This document shows, one piece after another, positions 50,371-59,533 of a stretch of DNA of 64,000 nucleotides. A program made the translations under genes and the position numbers. Position 1 is the stretch's first letter, and every line of letters starts with the position of its first letter. The stretch comes from Flavobacteriales bacterium (lineage in GTDB: Bacteria > Bacteroidota > Bacteroidia > Flavobacteriales_F > PHOS-HE28): the NCBI GenBank assembly GCA_016788635.1, contig JAEUSU010000005.1, positions 62,001 to 126,000 on the forward strand. Reading direction: 5' to 3'. The notes under the pieces are model-generated. The model was given only the letters and a program-made list of their open reading frames with translations. It made no database searches and was not told the origin of the DNA.

Positions 50371-52982
50371 CAATTCACACCGTTGCCGTTGCCACGCAGC
50401 AGTTGCACATGGCCCTTCAGGCGGATGAGCTCATCCCCCTCCAGACGTTTGAAGTACACCAGACAGGTGTAGTAGTACACCCCGTCGGGCACCCGCTCAC
50501 CATTGTTCTGCAGGGTGCCGTCCCAGCCGATGTCCGGATCGTCCGTACGATACACCACCTGTCCCCATCGGTTGAAGACCTGCAGGTCGATGCGGAGCAC
50601 ACCGCGGTAGGGGAAGGGCACGAAGAAGTCGTTCACCCGGTCCCCATTGGGTGTGAACACGTTGGGCAGCTCGTACACCGGGCAGTTGTCACCGCACACC
50701 ACATTGCTCAGTTCGCTCTCGTTGCCCACGGTATCGATGGCGGTCACCGCATAGCAACCGGCCACGCTGAGGCCATCCGTATGCTCGAACACGGTGTTCT
50801 CCGCACCGGTGATCGTGGCGATGAGCGTGAGCGTGCCATTGAGCGAATCGGTGAAGTAAATGTTGTACTGATAGGTATCGTCGGCGCACGTGAGGTTGGG
50901 GTTGTTCCACGTGAGCGTGTTCAGCGGGATCTCGCAATCGTTGTCGATCACCAGGTCAGGCGGGCAGGGTGGCGTAAGGTCCACGGGAGTGGCGCACACC
51001 TCCTGGCTGTAATTGACAAGGGGCGCGGCCACCTCCGGCAGGCTGTAGGCCCCGCTGCTGCGTGCGTAGTAACAGTACTCCTGGCCATTCACCAGGCCGG
51101 TGTCCACATAAACGGGCGTGGTGCTGGTGCCAATGAGGTTCCACGAAGAGCCATCCCAACGGAAGATCTCGAAGAGCGTGTTGGTCCACGGGGTGTTGTG
51201 GGTGAGGTTGAGCGTGATCTGCTCATCGTTCGGATCGGGCACCACGAAGAGGCTGCTGGCCGCGCTGCTGCTGCCGATGAACACATCACCCGCACCGAAG
51301 TAGTCCACGCGGTACACATGCGGACCGGCCACGGTGTTGAGGCCGTTGTCGATGAAGCTGGTATCCGGATGTGCGAGGAAGGAGTGATCGGTGCTCGTGT
51401 ACACCAGGGTGGTGGCGGTGGTGTACCCGGTGCCCCGGAACAAGCGGAACCTGTATGGGCCCGGATGCTGCACGGTGTCCATGTCGTACGCATTGCTCCA
51501 GCGCACGGTGTCCTGTCCGGCGGTCACATCCGTGATGCCCACGCTCACGTGCGTGATCAGCGGCACCTGCCGGTTGAGCGTGGCGCAGAACTCCACCGAG
51601 GCGATGCTGCGCGAGCCGGAAGCGAAGGTGGCCACCACCATGTAGCAGTACTCGTTGCCGAAGGTGAGGCCGGACGCATCGGTGTAAGTGGTGTTGTTCC
51701 AGCCTGTGGTGCTTCCGATGAACTGGTAACCGGTGTAGGCGGGCACATCGGTCTCGCAATGCGCCGGCGTGAAGCCGTAGGCCCCGCTGCGCCGGTAGAT
51801 GCGGTAGCCCGTGGCATTGGTGCATGCGGAGGCATCCCAGTTCAGCACGATGTTGCTGCCGCTGGGTGCTGCCGCGGGGTTCTGTGGTGCGGGCGCCACG
51901 ATGGTGATGAACATCGTGCTGTAATCCTGCAGGGGGTATTGCGGGTCGTTGTCCACTGCTCGGAAGACGACCTGGTAGGGAGCGGGCCGCACATGTGCAC
52001 AATTGGTGCTCCAGGTGAATACTCCGGTGACCACCGGGCCGGGTGAGGGACTGACGAAAGTGGCTGGGCCGGTGAGCAATACGAAAGGCTCGCCGAGCGC
52101 CGTCAGGTTCACGTTGTTGCCATCCGGGTCGCTGGCCTGCACGGTCATGTTCAGCAGTGTGCCCGCCACCACGCAGGTATCCGGCAGTTGCTGCACCACC
52201 GGTGCGTTGTTGCTGCATGGCAGCACGGTGATCTGCATGTCGCGCACCACCCAGCCCATCAGCACCATCACCCCGTTCACGCGGCGCCATTCCTTCACGC
52301 GTATGGCGATGTTGTATTCGCCTTGCGCCGGCGGTACATCCCATACCAACGTGCCGGTCACCGGGTCGATGCTGAAATTGTTCGCAGGCCCCGGCATGTA
52401 CTGGTCCGGGTACAGGTAGCCCGGTATGGGCAGGCAGTTCGCTCCGCCGCAGGGGATCAGCTCAAAGGAGAGGCTGTCCCCATTGGGGTCGAAGGCCACC
52501 GGGTTGTGCTCCCAGCGCTTCTGGAAACACGCGTTCTGCAAGGGAGGGTTGAGGAAACGCACCGAGCAGTTGTTGCCACCCAACGGGGAGATCACCAGCT
52601 CGGTCTTCACGCAGAAGATCTGGTTCACCGAACTGGGCACGTTCAGCACCCCCTCGTTCCGGTTGGGGTCCTCGAAGCTCAGCTCGAACACGCCCGGGCC
52701 GTTGTAAGTGTGCGTGCCGGGGTAGATGTTGCGTTGGGCATCGGAGCCGGGAATGGGTACAATGGATGTACGTGCCAGTGTACTGCTCGTGCCATCGCCC
52801 CAATTGATCAACAGGTCCGGCCGGTCGGCGGGGGCGGAGGTTTTCGTGTGCGTGATGATCTCCACGTAGTACGTGTACCCGTTCACGTGGCAATAGATGA
52901 TCTCGCCCGCCCGGTTGTGCGTGGCACCAGCCACCAACGGCAGCAGGGCGGTCAAGAGGAACAGGGTGCGGAGAGGGCGCAT
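50370..52982 (-). CDS. Large T9SS type B secreted protein with fibronectin-III-like repeats
   Basis: An 870-residue protein with a signal peptide (MRPLRTLFLLTALLPLVAGA). The N-terminal part (to about residue 290) has the pattern of Bacteroidota 'THNRAGEIIY' proteins, a family I recognise only by this start and by NWGDGT. Fibronectin-III-like repeats follow, for example SNIVLNWDASACTNATGYRI. The type B sorting domain begins YELPNVFTPNGDRVNDFFVP near the C-terminus. ATG 52982 is preferred over 53006 because it starts the signal. A promoter box lies 11 bases upstream. Overlaps riboflavin synthase by one codon edge. Confidence 0.9.
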   Translation of the reverse strand: MRPLRTLFLLTALLPLVAGATHNRAGEIIYCHVNGYTYYVEIITHTKTSAPADRPDLLINWGDGTSSTLARTSIVPIPGSDAQRNIYPGTHTYNGPGVFELSFEDPNRNEGVLNVPSSVNQIFCVKTELVISPLGGNNCSVRFLNPPLQNACFQKRWEHNPVAFDPNGDSLSFELIPCGGANCLPIPGYLYPDQYMPGPANNFSIDPVTGTLVWDVPPAQGEYNIAIRVKEWRRVNGVMVLMGWVVRDMQITVLPCSNNAPVVQQLPDTCVVAGTLLNMTVQASDPDGNNVNLTALGEPFVLLTGPATFVSPSPGPVVTGVFTWSTNCAHVRPAPYQVVFRAVDNDPQYPLQDYSTMFITIVAPAPQNPAAAPSGSNIVLNWDASACTNATGYRIYRRSGAYGFTPAHCETDVPAYTGYQFIGSTTGWNNTTYTDASGLTFGNEYCYMVVATFASGSRSIASVEFCATLNRQVPLITHVSVGITDVTAGQDTVRWSNAYDMDTVQHPGPYRFRLFRGTGYTTATTLVYTSTDHSFLAHPDTSFIDNGLNTVAGPHVYRVDYFGAGDVFIGSSSAASSLFVVPDPNDEQITLNLTHNTPWTNTLFEIFRWDGSSWNLIGTSTTPVYVDTGLVNGQEYCYYARSSGAYSLPEVAAPLVNYSQEVCATPVDLTPPCPPDLVIDNDCEIPLNTLTWNNPNLTCADDTYQYNIYFTDSLNGTLTLIATITGAENTVFEHTDGLSVAGCYAVTAIDTVGNESELSNVVCGDNCPVYELPNVFTPNGDRVNDFFVPFPYRGVLRIDLQVFNRWGQVVYRTDDPDIGWDGTLQNNGERVPDGVYYYTCLVYFKRLEGDELIRLKGHVQLLRGNGNGVN

Positions 52983-52993
52983 CGCGAAGTGTA

Positions 52994-53001
52994 CAAAGGT
53001 C
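52994..53001 (-). promoter_or_regulatory. -7 promoter box (GACCTTTG) of the T9SS gene at 52982
   Basis: One base off TAnnTTTG on the minus strand, 11 bases before the ATG. It supports 52982 over 53006 as the start, since the upstream ATG lies before the box. Confidence 0.5.
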
Positions 53002-53096
53002 GGCATTTCCGCAGGCTGAACGCCCGGGACCAGGCACCTGTTGTGGGACGTGATCTACGCGTCCGTCGACGTCCGCCCGACCCTGCGTGGGGCGGC

Positions 53097-53104
53097 TATC
53101 TTTG
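53097..53104 (+). promoter_or_regulatory. -7 promoter box (TATCTTTG) of pepA
   Basis: Exact TAnnTTTG match, 18 bases before the ATG at 53123. Confidence 0.6.
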
Positions 53105-53122
53105 GCGGCCTTCAACACGCCC

Positions 53123-54556
53123 ATGGTCAACCTGCACCGCTCCACCCGCCCCACGGCCACCCGCGACACGCTGGTGCTGCTCACCGACCCGCGTCAGCTG
53201 AAGGACGTGGCCATGGACGCCGCTGACCGCCGCTACCTGGCCTCACGGTTGCAAGGGGAGGACAGCTTCGCCGTTTCGGATGCTCAGGGCCGCCTGGTGA
53301 TGGTCCATCGGGTGAAGGCTGGCGACCGGCAACGCCAGCTGGAGCTTGCCCGCCGTGCCGGTTCCGACATGGCCGACAGGCTTAATGCAGCCAAGGCGAC
53401 GGAGGCCCAGCTCATCGGATTGGCCAATGACCCCGCCCTCTCCCTTTCGCTGGCCGAAGGCGTGGCGCTGGCTTCGTACACCTTCCGCAAGTACAAGTCC
53501 AACGGCGCGAAGAAGCACGACCTGGAGAAACTCCACGTGATCGATCCGGCGGTGGATGCAGAGGACCTCGAGGAGCTCAACATCCTGTGCAGTGCCACCT
53601 GCACTGCGCGCGACCTTGTGAACGAGCCCGTAAGCTTCCTGACAGCGCCACAGCTGAGCGCCGAACTGCGCACGCTCGGCAAGGCCTGTGGCTTCCAGGT
53701 GCAGGTGCTGGACAAGCGCCAGATCGAAGCGCTGGGCATGGGCGGCCTGCTGGCGGTGAACAAGGGCAGCATCGACCCGCCCACCTTCAACGTGCTCGAG
53801 TGGAAACCGAAAAAGCCGTTGAACAAGGCCCCTGTGGTGCTCATCGGCAAGGGTGTGGTGTACGACACCGGCGGCCTCAGCCTGAAGCCCACACCCCACA
53901 GCATGGACTACATGAAGTGCGACATGGCCGGTGCAGCCGCGGTGGCAGGGGCCTTCGCGGCCATCGCTCAGTTGGAACTGCCGCTGCACGTGGTGGGCCT
54001 CATCCCCGCCACGGACAATCGGCCGGGCGGCAACGCCTTCGCCCCTGGCGATGTCATCCGCATGCACAGCGGCGCCACCGTGGAGGTGATGAACAGCGAT
54101 GCCGAGGGCCGCATGATCCTGGCCGATGCGCTGAGCTACGCCGAGCGCTACAAGCCCGAGGTGGTCGTCACCATCGCCACGCTTACCGGTGCGGCGGCCC
54201 GCGCCATCGGCACACAGGGCAGCGTGATCATGGGCACCGCGCCGGACAACGTGATGGCCGCCTGGGAGACCGCCGGTGCCGCCGTGCACGAGCGCCTGGC
54301 CCGCATGCCCTTCTGGGAGGAGTACGACAGCGAGATCGACAGCGACATCGCCGACATGAAGAACCTGGGCGGCGACCTTGCCGGGCAGATCACCGCAGGG
54401 AAGTTCCTCGCGCGCTTCACCACGCATCCCTTCGTGCACCTGGACATCGCCGGCACCGCCTTCCTGCACAAGCGCGAGCACTACCGCCTGAAGGGGGGCA
54501 CCGGTGTGGGTGTGCGTCTCTTCCTGCGTTACCTGAAGAACCTGGCCAGCCGATGA
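53123..54556 (+). CDS. pepA: Leucyl aminopeptidase (M17 family)
   Basis: A 477-residue cytosolic aminopeptidase. The C-terminal catalytic domain has GKGVVYDTGGLSLKP (metal-binding Lys and Asp), MKCDMAGAAAVAG, and NSDAEGRMILADAL, the family signature (usually NTDAEGRLVLADAL). The N-terminal domain is less conserved. It removes N-terminal residues from peptides and assists in peptide turnover. ATG 53123 fits the promoter box; the longer frame lacks support. Its stop overlaps the pdxA ATG (ATGA). Confidence 0.94.
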   Translation: MVNLHRSTRPTATRDTLVLLTDPRQLKDVAMDAADRRYLASRLQGEDSFAVSDAQGRLVMVHRVKAGDRQRQLELARRAGSDMADRLNAAKATEAQLIGLANDPALSLSLAEGVALASYTFRKYKSNGAKKHDLEKLHVIDPAVDAEDLEELNILCSATCTARDLVNEPVSFLTAPQLSAELRTLGKACGFQVQVLDKRQIEALGMGGLLAVNKGSIDPPTFNVLEWKPKKPLNKAPVVLIGKGVVYDTGGLSLKPTPHSMDYMKCDMAGAAAVAGAFAAIAQLELPLHVVGLIPATDNRPGGNAFAPGDVIRMHSGATVEVMNSDAEGRMILADALSYAERYKPEVVVTIATLTGAAARAIGTQGSVIMGTAPDNVMAAWETAGAAVHERLARMPFWEEYDSEIDSDIADMKNLGGDLAGQITAGKFLARFTTHPFVHLDIAGTAFLHKREHYRLKGGTGVGVRLFLRYLKNLASR

Positions 54557-55623
54557 GCGAGAACCGCAACCCCGTGCGCGTGGGCATCAGCTGCGGCGAC
54601 ATCAACGGCGTGGGGCTGGAGGTGGTGCTGAAGGCCTTCGAGGACAACCGCATGATGGCCGAGCTCACCCCCGTGCTCTATTGCGGCGCGCGCACCCTGA
54701 GCCTGTATCGCAAGGCACTGAAGCTGGACGAGGTACCCTTCCACCGTGTGCAGGATGCCCAGGAGGCCCTGCCGCGCAAATTGAACGTGGTGAACGTGTG
54801 GGAGGAGGAAGTGGCGCCCGAGTTCGGCAAGGCCACGGGTACGATGGCCGCCTTTGCCGTGAAAAGTCTGGAGGCCGCCGCGCAGGACCTCGCCAGTGGC
54901 AAGGTGGATGTGCTCGTCACCGCACCCATCGACAAGAACGCCATGCAGGCGGCGGGCTTCCAATACCCTGGCCACACCGAGTTCCTGGCCCACCTCGCCG
55001 GTCCCGAAGCACAAGCGCTGATGATCCTCGTGGGCGAAGGGCTGCGCGTGGCCCTCGTCACCGGCCACCTGCCCCTGCGCGAAGTAGCGGATGCGGTCAC
55101 CACCGAACGCATCGTGGCCAAGGCCCGCCTCTTCAACCAAAGCCTGCTGCGTGACTTCGGCGTGGCCACCCCGCGCATCGCCGTGCTGGGCCTGAACCCG
55201 CACGCCGGCGATGGAGGAACCTTGGGCGGTGAGGACGCTCAGCGCATCGCCCCCGCGGTGCGGCAGCTGCGTGACGAAGGCATCCAGGCCATGGGGCCCT
55301 ATGCCGCCGACGGATTCTTCGGCGCCGGGCAGTACAAACACTTCGATGGCGTGCTGGCCATGTACCACGATCAGGGTCTGGCGCCCTTCAAGGCCCTCAA
55401 CTTTGGCAACGGCGTCAACGTCACGGCTGGGCTGCCCATCGTGCGCACCAGCCCCGACCACGGCACGGCCATGGCCATCGCCGGGCAGGGTGTGGCGGAT
55501 GAAGGATCTTTCCGCGCCGCCGTGTGGGCCGCCGTGGACATCCGCCAGCGCCGCGAGCAGTACCGCACGATAACGGCCAACCCGCTGCAACCGCAGGAGA
55601 GGGGTAAAAAAGACAAGCCGTAG
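54553..55623 (+). CDS. pdxA: 4-hydroxythreonine-4-phosphate dehydrogenase
   Basis: PdxA oxidises 4-phosphohydroxy-L-threonine in the DXP-dependent pyridoxal phosphate pathway. The 356-residue protein starts with GISCGDINGVGLEVVL, and has VLVTAPIDKNAM, PGHTEFLAHLAG, TGHLPLREV, the GLNPHAGDGG and GPYAADGFF segments and YHDQGLAPFKALNF with metal ligands. ATG 54553 overlaps the pepA stop; the frame stays open further upstream but only as a shadow of pepA. A rearranged copy of parts of its 3' end lies at 58.6 kb. Confidence 0.96.
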   Translation: MSENRNPVRVGISCGDINGVGLEVVLKAFEDNRMMAELTPVLYCGARTLSLYRKALKLDEVPFHRVQDAQEALPRKLNVVNVWEEEVAPEFGKATGTMAAFAVKSLEAAAQDLASGKVDVLVTAPIDKNAMQAAGFQYPGHTEFLAHLAGPEAQALMILVGEGLRVALVTGHLPLREVADAVTTERIVAKARLFNQSLLRDFGVATPRIAVLGLNPHAGDGGTLGGEDAQRIAPAVRQLRDEGIQAMGPYAADGFFGAGQYKHFDGVLAMYHDQGLAPFKALNFGNGVNVTAGLPIVRTSPDHGTAMAIAGQGVADEGSFRAAVWAAVDIRQRREQYRTITANPLQPQERGKKDKP

Positions 55624-55809
55624 CGAGTCAACGACGAGTCACGAGCGAAGTGGGTTGAGTATCGGTGGATGGCGTACGTGTGGTTCGAAGTACCTCGCTC
55701 CGGTGGCGAGATAATTCCATTAGAACACTCCAATCAGCCGATCTGCGCGCCGTCGCCAGAGCGCTATGTCGCGTCGGAGACTTGTCCTCTTTCAGATGGA
55801 CCAAGGCGC

Positions 55810-56169
55810 TCAGCGCTCTTCCTTCTTAGGCAACTGCTGTAGAAAGCGGATGATCTTCAACTGAATCTCATCGGGGTACTCTTCCAGCCGGATCACCAGT
55901 TCGGTGCCATGGCGAATGCCCCACTTCGGCAGAACAGGTATGCTGTTTCGTGTTGATCCGCCAACCCCGGCGAGTTGGTCCTGCTTGAGGCGGATCAACT
56001 CCACCACATCCACCCCCATCGCCCGTGAGATCGATCGCAGGATATCGTCGCCGATCTTCCGCCTGCGCAGGATGTGCTGGAAGTTCTGTGGCGTTGTGGG
56101 CATGGCCCTCGCAATAGCCACCAACTTCTGCTTTCTCTCCACGATGAGATCGCGGATAACATCGCCCAT
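55810..56169 (-). CDS. XRE family helix-turn-helix regulator
   Basis: A 119-residue protein. The N-terminal half is a helix-turn-helix of lambda-repressor type: RKQKLVAIARAMPTTPQNFQHILRRRKIGDDILRSISRAMGVDV. The C-terminal half (about 70-119) contains a charged helical segment DEIQLKIIRFLQQLPKKEER and may mediate dimerisation. ATG 56169 is chosen; 56184 would add five residues. It stands alone in the accessory island between pdxA and the T9SS genes and may control it or itself. Confidence 0.8.
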   Translation of the reverse strand: MGDVIRDLIVERKQKLVAIARAMPTTPQNFQHILRRRKIGDDILRSISRAMGVDVVELIRLKQDQLAGVGGSTRNSIPVLPKWGIRHGTELVIRLEEYPDEIQLKIIRFLQQLPKKEER

Positions 56170-56281
56170 GTGTAGACCTTCCATTCACCGCCAAACATGC
56201 AGTGCCATCAGTACAAGGCGGGTTGGCATTTGAATCACTTTGAGGAGATGAATAAACACGCATAGTACTACATATGGTGAG

Positions 56282-56812
56282 GTGGTGAACTGCAATAGCA
56301 CGACGAACCTGGAAGGCAGCCTCACAGACCTATCCAGCATCATGTTCCAACACTTGGATGCTGAGGGAACGACGCCATTCCTTTCCATTCCAATAGACAA
56401 GACTGACCCCCGTCTGATAGCGGTACCCCGGACATCCATTCCCGCAGGTCTCTACCGACTCATCCTCATTATGGATGACGGGACGGTAATGCGCAAGTAT
56501 GTCGCCTTCGATGAAGCCGTGGTGCTCAACTCCAACTTCGCGTCCTTCGCGGACATCACGATATACCCCGTTCCTGTTGTGGAGCAGACCTTCTCCATTG
56601 ACTTCGATCTGCTTGTTCCGTTGAACATCAACTTGAACATCGTGAACAACATGGGCGTCGTTTACCACACCAAGCAGCTTCAGTTCGCTCAGGCCGGCCT
56701 CAACAAGTATGTCGTCAACCTGTCCGGTTCCTGGCCATCGGGCTTGTACCACGCCATCTTCAATTATCCTGACGGCTCTTCGGAAACCCGGTCCTTCAAC
56801 GTGGCGCAGTGA
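56282..56812 (+). CDS. T9SS type A-like sorting domain protein, N-terminus uncertain
   Basis: A 176-residue frame. The C-terminal part (ITIYPVPVVEQTFSI to RSFNVAQ) resembles a T9SS type A sorting domain. Before it lie beta-rich stretches such as AGLYRLILIMDDGTVM. No signal peptide is visible and the only starts are two GTG codons. An ATG preceded by GAGGAG at 56248 lies in a different frame and runs into a stop after five codons; if joined by a frameshift it would add only about a dozen residues. The gene is therefore doubtful in its present form and may be a truncated remnant. Confidence 0.5.
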   Translation: MVNCNSTTNLEGSLTDLSSIMFQHLDAEGTTPFLSIPIDKTDPRLIAVPRTSIPAGLYRLILIMDDGTVMRKYVAFDEAVVLNSNFASFADITIYPVPVVEQTFSIDFDLLVPLNINLNIVNNMGVVYHTKQLQFAQAGLNKYVVNLSGSWPSGLYHAIFNYPDGSSETRSFNVAQ

Positions 56813-56904
56813 AACCCCATATTACACAGGATGCCGACTGCAGCAACTCGAAGCGCTGCTTTCCGAGCACGCACTCCTGCGCCACTGGACCTGCTGATGC
56901 GCGT

Positions 56905-56912
56905 TACCTTTG
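56905..56912 (+). promoter_or_regulatory. -7 promoter box (TACCTTTG) of the T9SS gene at 56934
   Basis: Exact TAnnTTTG match, 21 bases before the ATG at 56934. Confidence 0.6.
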
Positions 56913-56933
56913 AACAGATCTAGACCAAAGAAC

Positions 56934-58499
56934 ATGCGCCCGGACCCACGTTGGCAAAGTTTGCTGGTCGCTACGTTTTTGGCAGTCTTCAGTGCCGTGT
57001 GCCAACCCCCGGCAGTGGAGTGGCAGAGAGCGCTGGGCGGTTCAGCTGAGGATGCGGGAAACGCATTGAGGAGGACTTTAGATGGAGGCTACATAATCGC
57101 AGGCAACACGGCATCGACTAATGGCGACGTGACCGGCTTCCACGGTGGACTGGCCGATGTATGGGTGGTGAAATTGGACAGCGGCGGGCAGCTTGAGTGG
57201 CAGCGCGCATTGGGTGGCACACAGAATGACTTCAGTGCAGCAGTCATTCAGACTAGCGATATGGGCTTTGTGGTGGCCGGGGGGACAAGTTCCTCTAATG
57301 GTGATGTGACCAGTAACCACGGCATGAGCGATGCCTGGGTGATCAAATTGAACGCCTCAGGTGCCTTGGTTTGGCAGCAGACCTATGGTGGGTCCAATGT
57401 GGATTCGGCTCAGGACATCATACAAACTGCCGATGGTGGCTATGCTGTGGTAGGCACCACCCGATCGAACGATGGGGATGTGAGCGGCCACCAAGGCTTT
57501 GGAGATATCTGGATGCTTCGCCTGGACCCGGTTGGCGTATTGCTCTGGCAGCGCACCTTGGGCAGTGCGAATGGTGAATACGGCAACGCTTTGACAGCAA
57601 GCAATGACGGCGGCGTGGTGGTGGTCGGCACTACCACAGGGAACGGTGGAGATGTCATGGGCCACCATGGGGAGTTCGATATGTGGGTAGTAAAGCTGGA
57701 CAGCACAGGACAGCTGCAATGGCAGCTACCCTTGGGCGGTTCAATGTTTGAGGAAGCATTCGCCATCACATCCACGCAGGACGGTGGCTTCGCCGTGGCG
57801 GGCTACACCGATTCCAACGACGGGGATGTGACCGGTGGGCAAGGTGGTAAGGACTATTGGGTGGTGAAACTGGAAGGCGGTGGTACGCTACAGTGGCAAC
57901 GAACACTGGGCGGATCAGGACTTGACATTGGCTATGCCATCGAGGAACGGAACGGTGGTGACTTGCTCGTATCAGGGATAACCACCTCAACGGATGGGGA
58001 CATATCCTTAGCTTACGGGGGTTACGATGCATGGCTTGTGCGTTTAAGCGCAAGCGGTGCATTGGTGTGGGAGCAGAGCTATGGTGGATCCGCGAACGAT
58101 AGCTTTTCCGGCATCGAACTCGTTGATGGTGGTTACTGCCTTGTTGGGGGCACCTTCTCGAACGACGGCATGGTAACGGGCCATCATGGTGGTGGCGATG
58201 TGTGGGTGGTGAAGCTAGTTACCGATATGACCGCCGTGCCGGAGCGTGCTGGGTTGGAAATGCAGTTCGAGCTTTTTCCGAACCCCACTGAAGGCGAGGT
58301 CACGATCCGGTTCGGCACACCTCAGGCCGAAGTCCACATCGAGGCATTCGATGGCACGGGCAAATTGGTGGTCGGCAAGCACTTCACAGGCCTTGGGATC
58401 ATGCCAAGCATAGACCTATCTGGCCTACCACGTGGCCTCTATGCGTTGCGCATCATCACCCCGGATGGCGCCGCCACACGCACAGTGGTAAGGCACTAA
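56934..58499 (+). CDS. T9SS type A protein with about eight propeller-like repeats
   Basis: A 521-residue protein. The N-terminus has a signal-like segment SLLVATFLAVFSAVCQ. Residues about 28-430 hold about seven to eight repeats near 52 residues, each like 'AIIQTxDGGYAVVGTTxSNDGDVxGHxGxxDxWVVKLDxxGxLxWQxxLGG', the Bacteroidota beta-propeller repeat pattern. The last 85 residues (FPNPTEGEVTI to RTVVRH) are a T9SS type A sorting domain. Likely a surface adhesin or binding protein; ligand unknown. It shares its repeat type with the gene at 10862-12352. Confidence 0.88.
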   Translation: MRPDPRWQSLLVATFLAVFSAVCQPPAVEWQRALGGSAEDAGNALRRTLDGGYIIAGNTASTNGDVTGFHGGLADVWVVKLDSGGQLEWQRALGGTQNDFSAAVIQTSDMGFVVAGGTSSSNGDVTSNHGMSDAWVIKLNASGALVWQQTYGGSNVDSAQDIIQTADGGYAVVGTTRSNDGDVSGHQGFGDIWMLRLDPVGVLLWQRTLGSANGEYGNALTASNDGGVVVVGTTTGNGGDVMGHHGEFDMWVVKLDSTGQLQWQLPLGGSMFEEAFAITSTQDGGFAVAGYTDSNDGDVTGGQGGKDYWVVKLEGGGTLQWQRTLGGSGLDIGYAIEERNGGDLLVSGITTSTDGDISLAYGGYDAWLVRLSASGALVWEQSYGGSANDSFSGIELVDGGYCLVGGTFSNDGMVTGHHGGGDVWVVKLVTDMTAVPERAGLEMQFELFPNPTEGEVTIRFGTPQAEVHIEAFDGTGKLVVGKHFTGLGIMPSIDLSGLPRGLYALRIITPDGAATRTVVRH

Positions 58500-58587
58500 C
58501 AGCCAATTTCCGTGGCGCCGGCGGAATGGGTGCCGCGTACGGGTTCACACAACGCCTGTCGCGGCGTGTCCATGATCCGAAGACGCA

Positions 58588-58782
58588 GTGGCCAAGGCCC
58601 GCCTCTTCAACCAAAGCCTGCTGCGCGACTTCGGCGTGGCCACCCCACGCATCGCCGATGAGGGATCCTTCCGTGCCGCCGTGTGGGCCGCCATGGACAT
58701 CCGCCAGCGCCGCGAGCATTTCCGCACGATCACAGCCAACCCGCTGCAACCGCAGGAGCGGGGGAAGAAGGAGAAGGTTTGA
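58588..58782 (+). pseudogene. Rearranged partial copy of the pdxA 3' end
   Basis: A 64-codon frame (GTG start) in two parts, both nearly identical to pdxA. The first, AKARLFNQSLLRDFGVATPRIA, corresponds to pdxA bases 55117-55183; the second, DEGSFRAAVWAAMDIRQRRE and onward to KEKV, corresponds to 55497-55620. About 310 bases of pdxA between them are absent. The junction falls at a shared GCCG. It cannot encode a working enzyme. Base matches outside the coding substitutions are mostly silent or conservative, so the copy looks fairly young. Confidence 0.85.
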
Positions 58783-58887
58783 TCGGCGTTTGGTATGGTT
58801 TCCCGATCGCTGTGGCTCTGAAGGCAAGGACTGAGGATGCCAAACTGATACGTATCATCCAGAACATCAGTGCCATAACTCCAAGTC

Positions 58888-58903
58888 CCGGGCTTGGACC
58901 CGG
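58888..58903. repeat. Palindromic element related to the one inside leuS
   Basis: CCGGG and CCCGG flank CTTGGA, in a T-CCCGGG context. The core CCGGG-CTTG(G)A-CCCGG matches the leuS element at 21343-21363 apart from one base. Confidence 0.55.
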
Positions 58904-58941
58904 CCCGCCGTTCCACCCCCTTGCCAAGCCACCGGATCGTC

Positions 58942-58949
58942 TACCTTTG
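58942..58949 (+). promoter_or_regulatory. -7 promoter box (TACCTTTG) of yceD
   Basis: Exact TAnnTTTG match, 8 bases before the GTG at 58958; it probably drives the whole yceD-rpmF-plsX-fabH cluster. Confidence 0.6.
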
Positions 58950-58957
58950 CGCCCCTT

Positions 58958-59491
58958 GTGGCAGCCGTGGACAAGCTTCGCGAATACACCATTGCCTATT
59001 CCGGCCTGAAGGACGGGTCGCACGCCTTTGCCTTCGACCTGGACCCGGCCTTCTTTGAGGCTGCGGCCGATGAGGAGATGCCAGCGGGCGATATGCATGT
59101 GGACGTGGAGTTGGAGAAGTCGGCTACGATGTTGGTGGCGAACATCCATGCCATGGGGGTGCTGCACACCACCTGCGACCATTGCAATGCCCCGCTGGAA
59201 CTGCCCTTGGAAGGCCGCCAGCGCCAGGTCTTCCACCTTACCGGCCGCCAGTGGGAGGCAGGCAATGAGAACGATGAGGTGGTGGGCTTGGAACCCACGG
59301 ACACCGAGGTGGACCTGACGCATTACATCTACGAATGCATGCGCCTGGCCCTGCCCCTGCGCCATGCCCACGCCCCGGGCCACTGCGACCCGGAGGTGGA
59401 GCGTGCCCTGGGCGCCCTGAATACGGAGCACGAACCCGTTCCGGACCCGCGCTGGAACGTCCTGGACCAACTGAAGAACACCGAAGAATAA
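58958..59491 (+). CDS. YceD/DUF177 family protein
   Basis: A 177-residue protein of the YceD (DUF177, PF02620) family, linked in other bacteria to 23S rRNA metabolism. A zinc-binding type CDHC pair (THTTCDHCNAPLE region, residues about 69-76) is present; a second cysteine (YECM) occurs about 55 residues later. The start is GTG 58958 or GTG 58967 (VDKLREYTIAYSGL); both follow the promoter box. It precedes rpmF by 42 bases, the standard gene order. Confidence 0.88.
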   Translation: MAAVDKLREYTIAYSGLKDGSHAFAFDLDPAFFEAAADEEMPAGDMHVDVELEKSATMLVANIHAMGVLHTTCDHCNAPLELPLEGRQRQVFHLTGRQWEAGNENDEVVGLEPTDTEVDLTHYIYECMRLALPLRHAHAPGHCDPEVERALGALNTEHEPVPDPRWNVLDQLKNTEE

Positions 59492-59533
59492 CCTGCCTTC
59501 CCGGCCCTGCCGGGGATCGAAAAACCCGCTACC

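Noticed and set aside
53587-55623. A pdxA frame extended 966 bases upstream
   Set aside because: The extension is an out-of-frame reading of pepA; ATG 54553 overlaps the pepA stop and gives a family-length PdxA.
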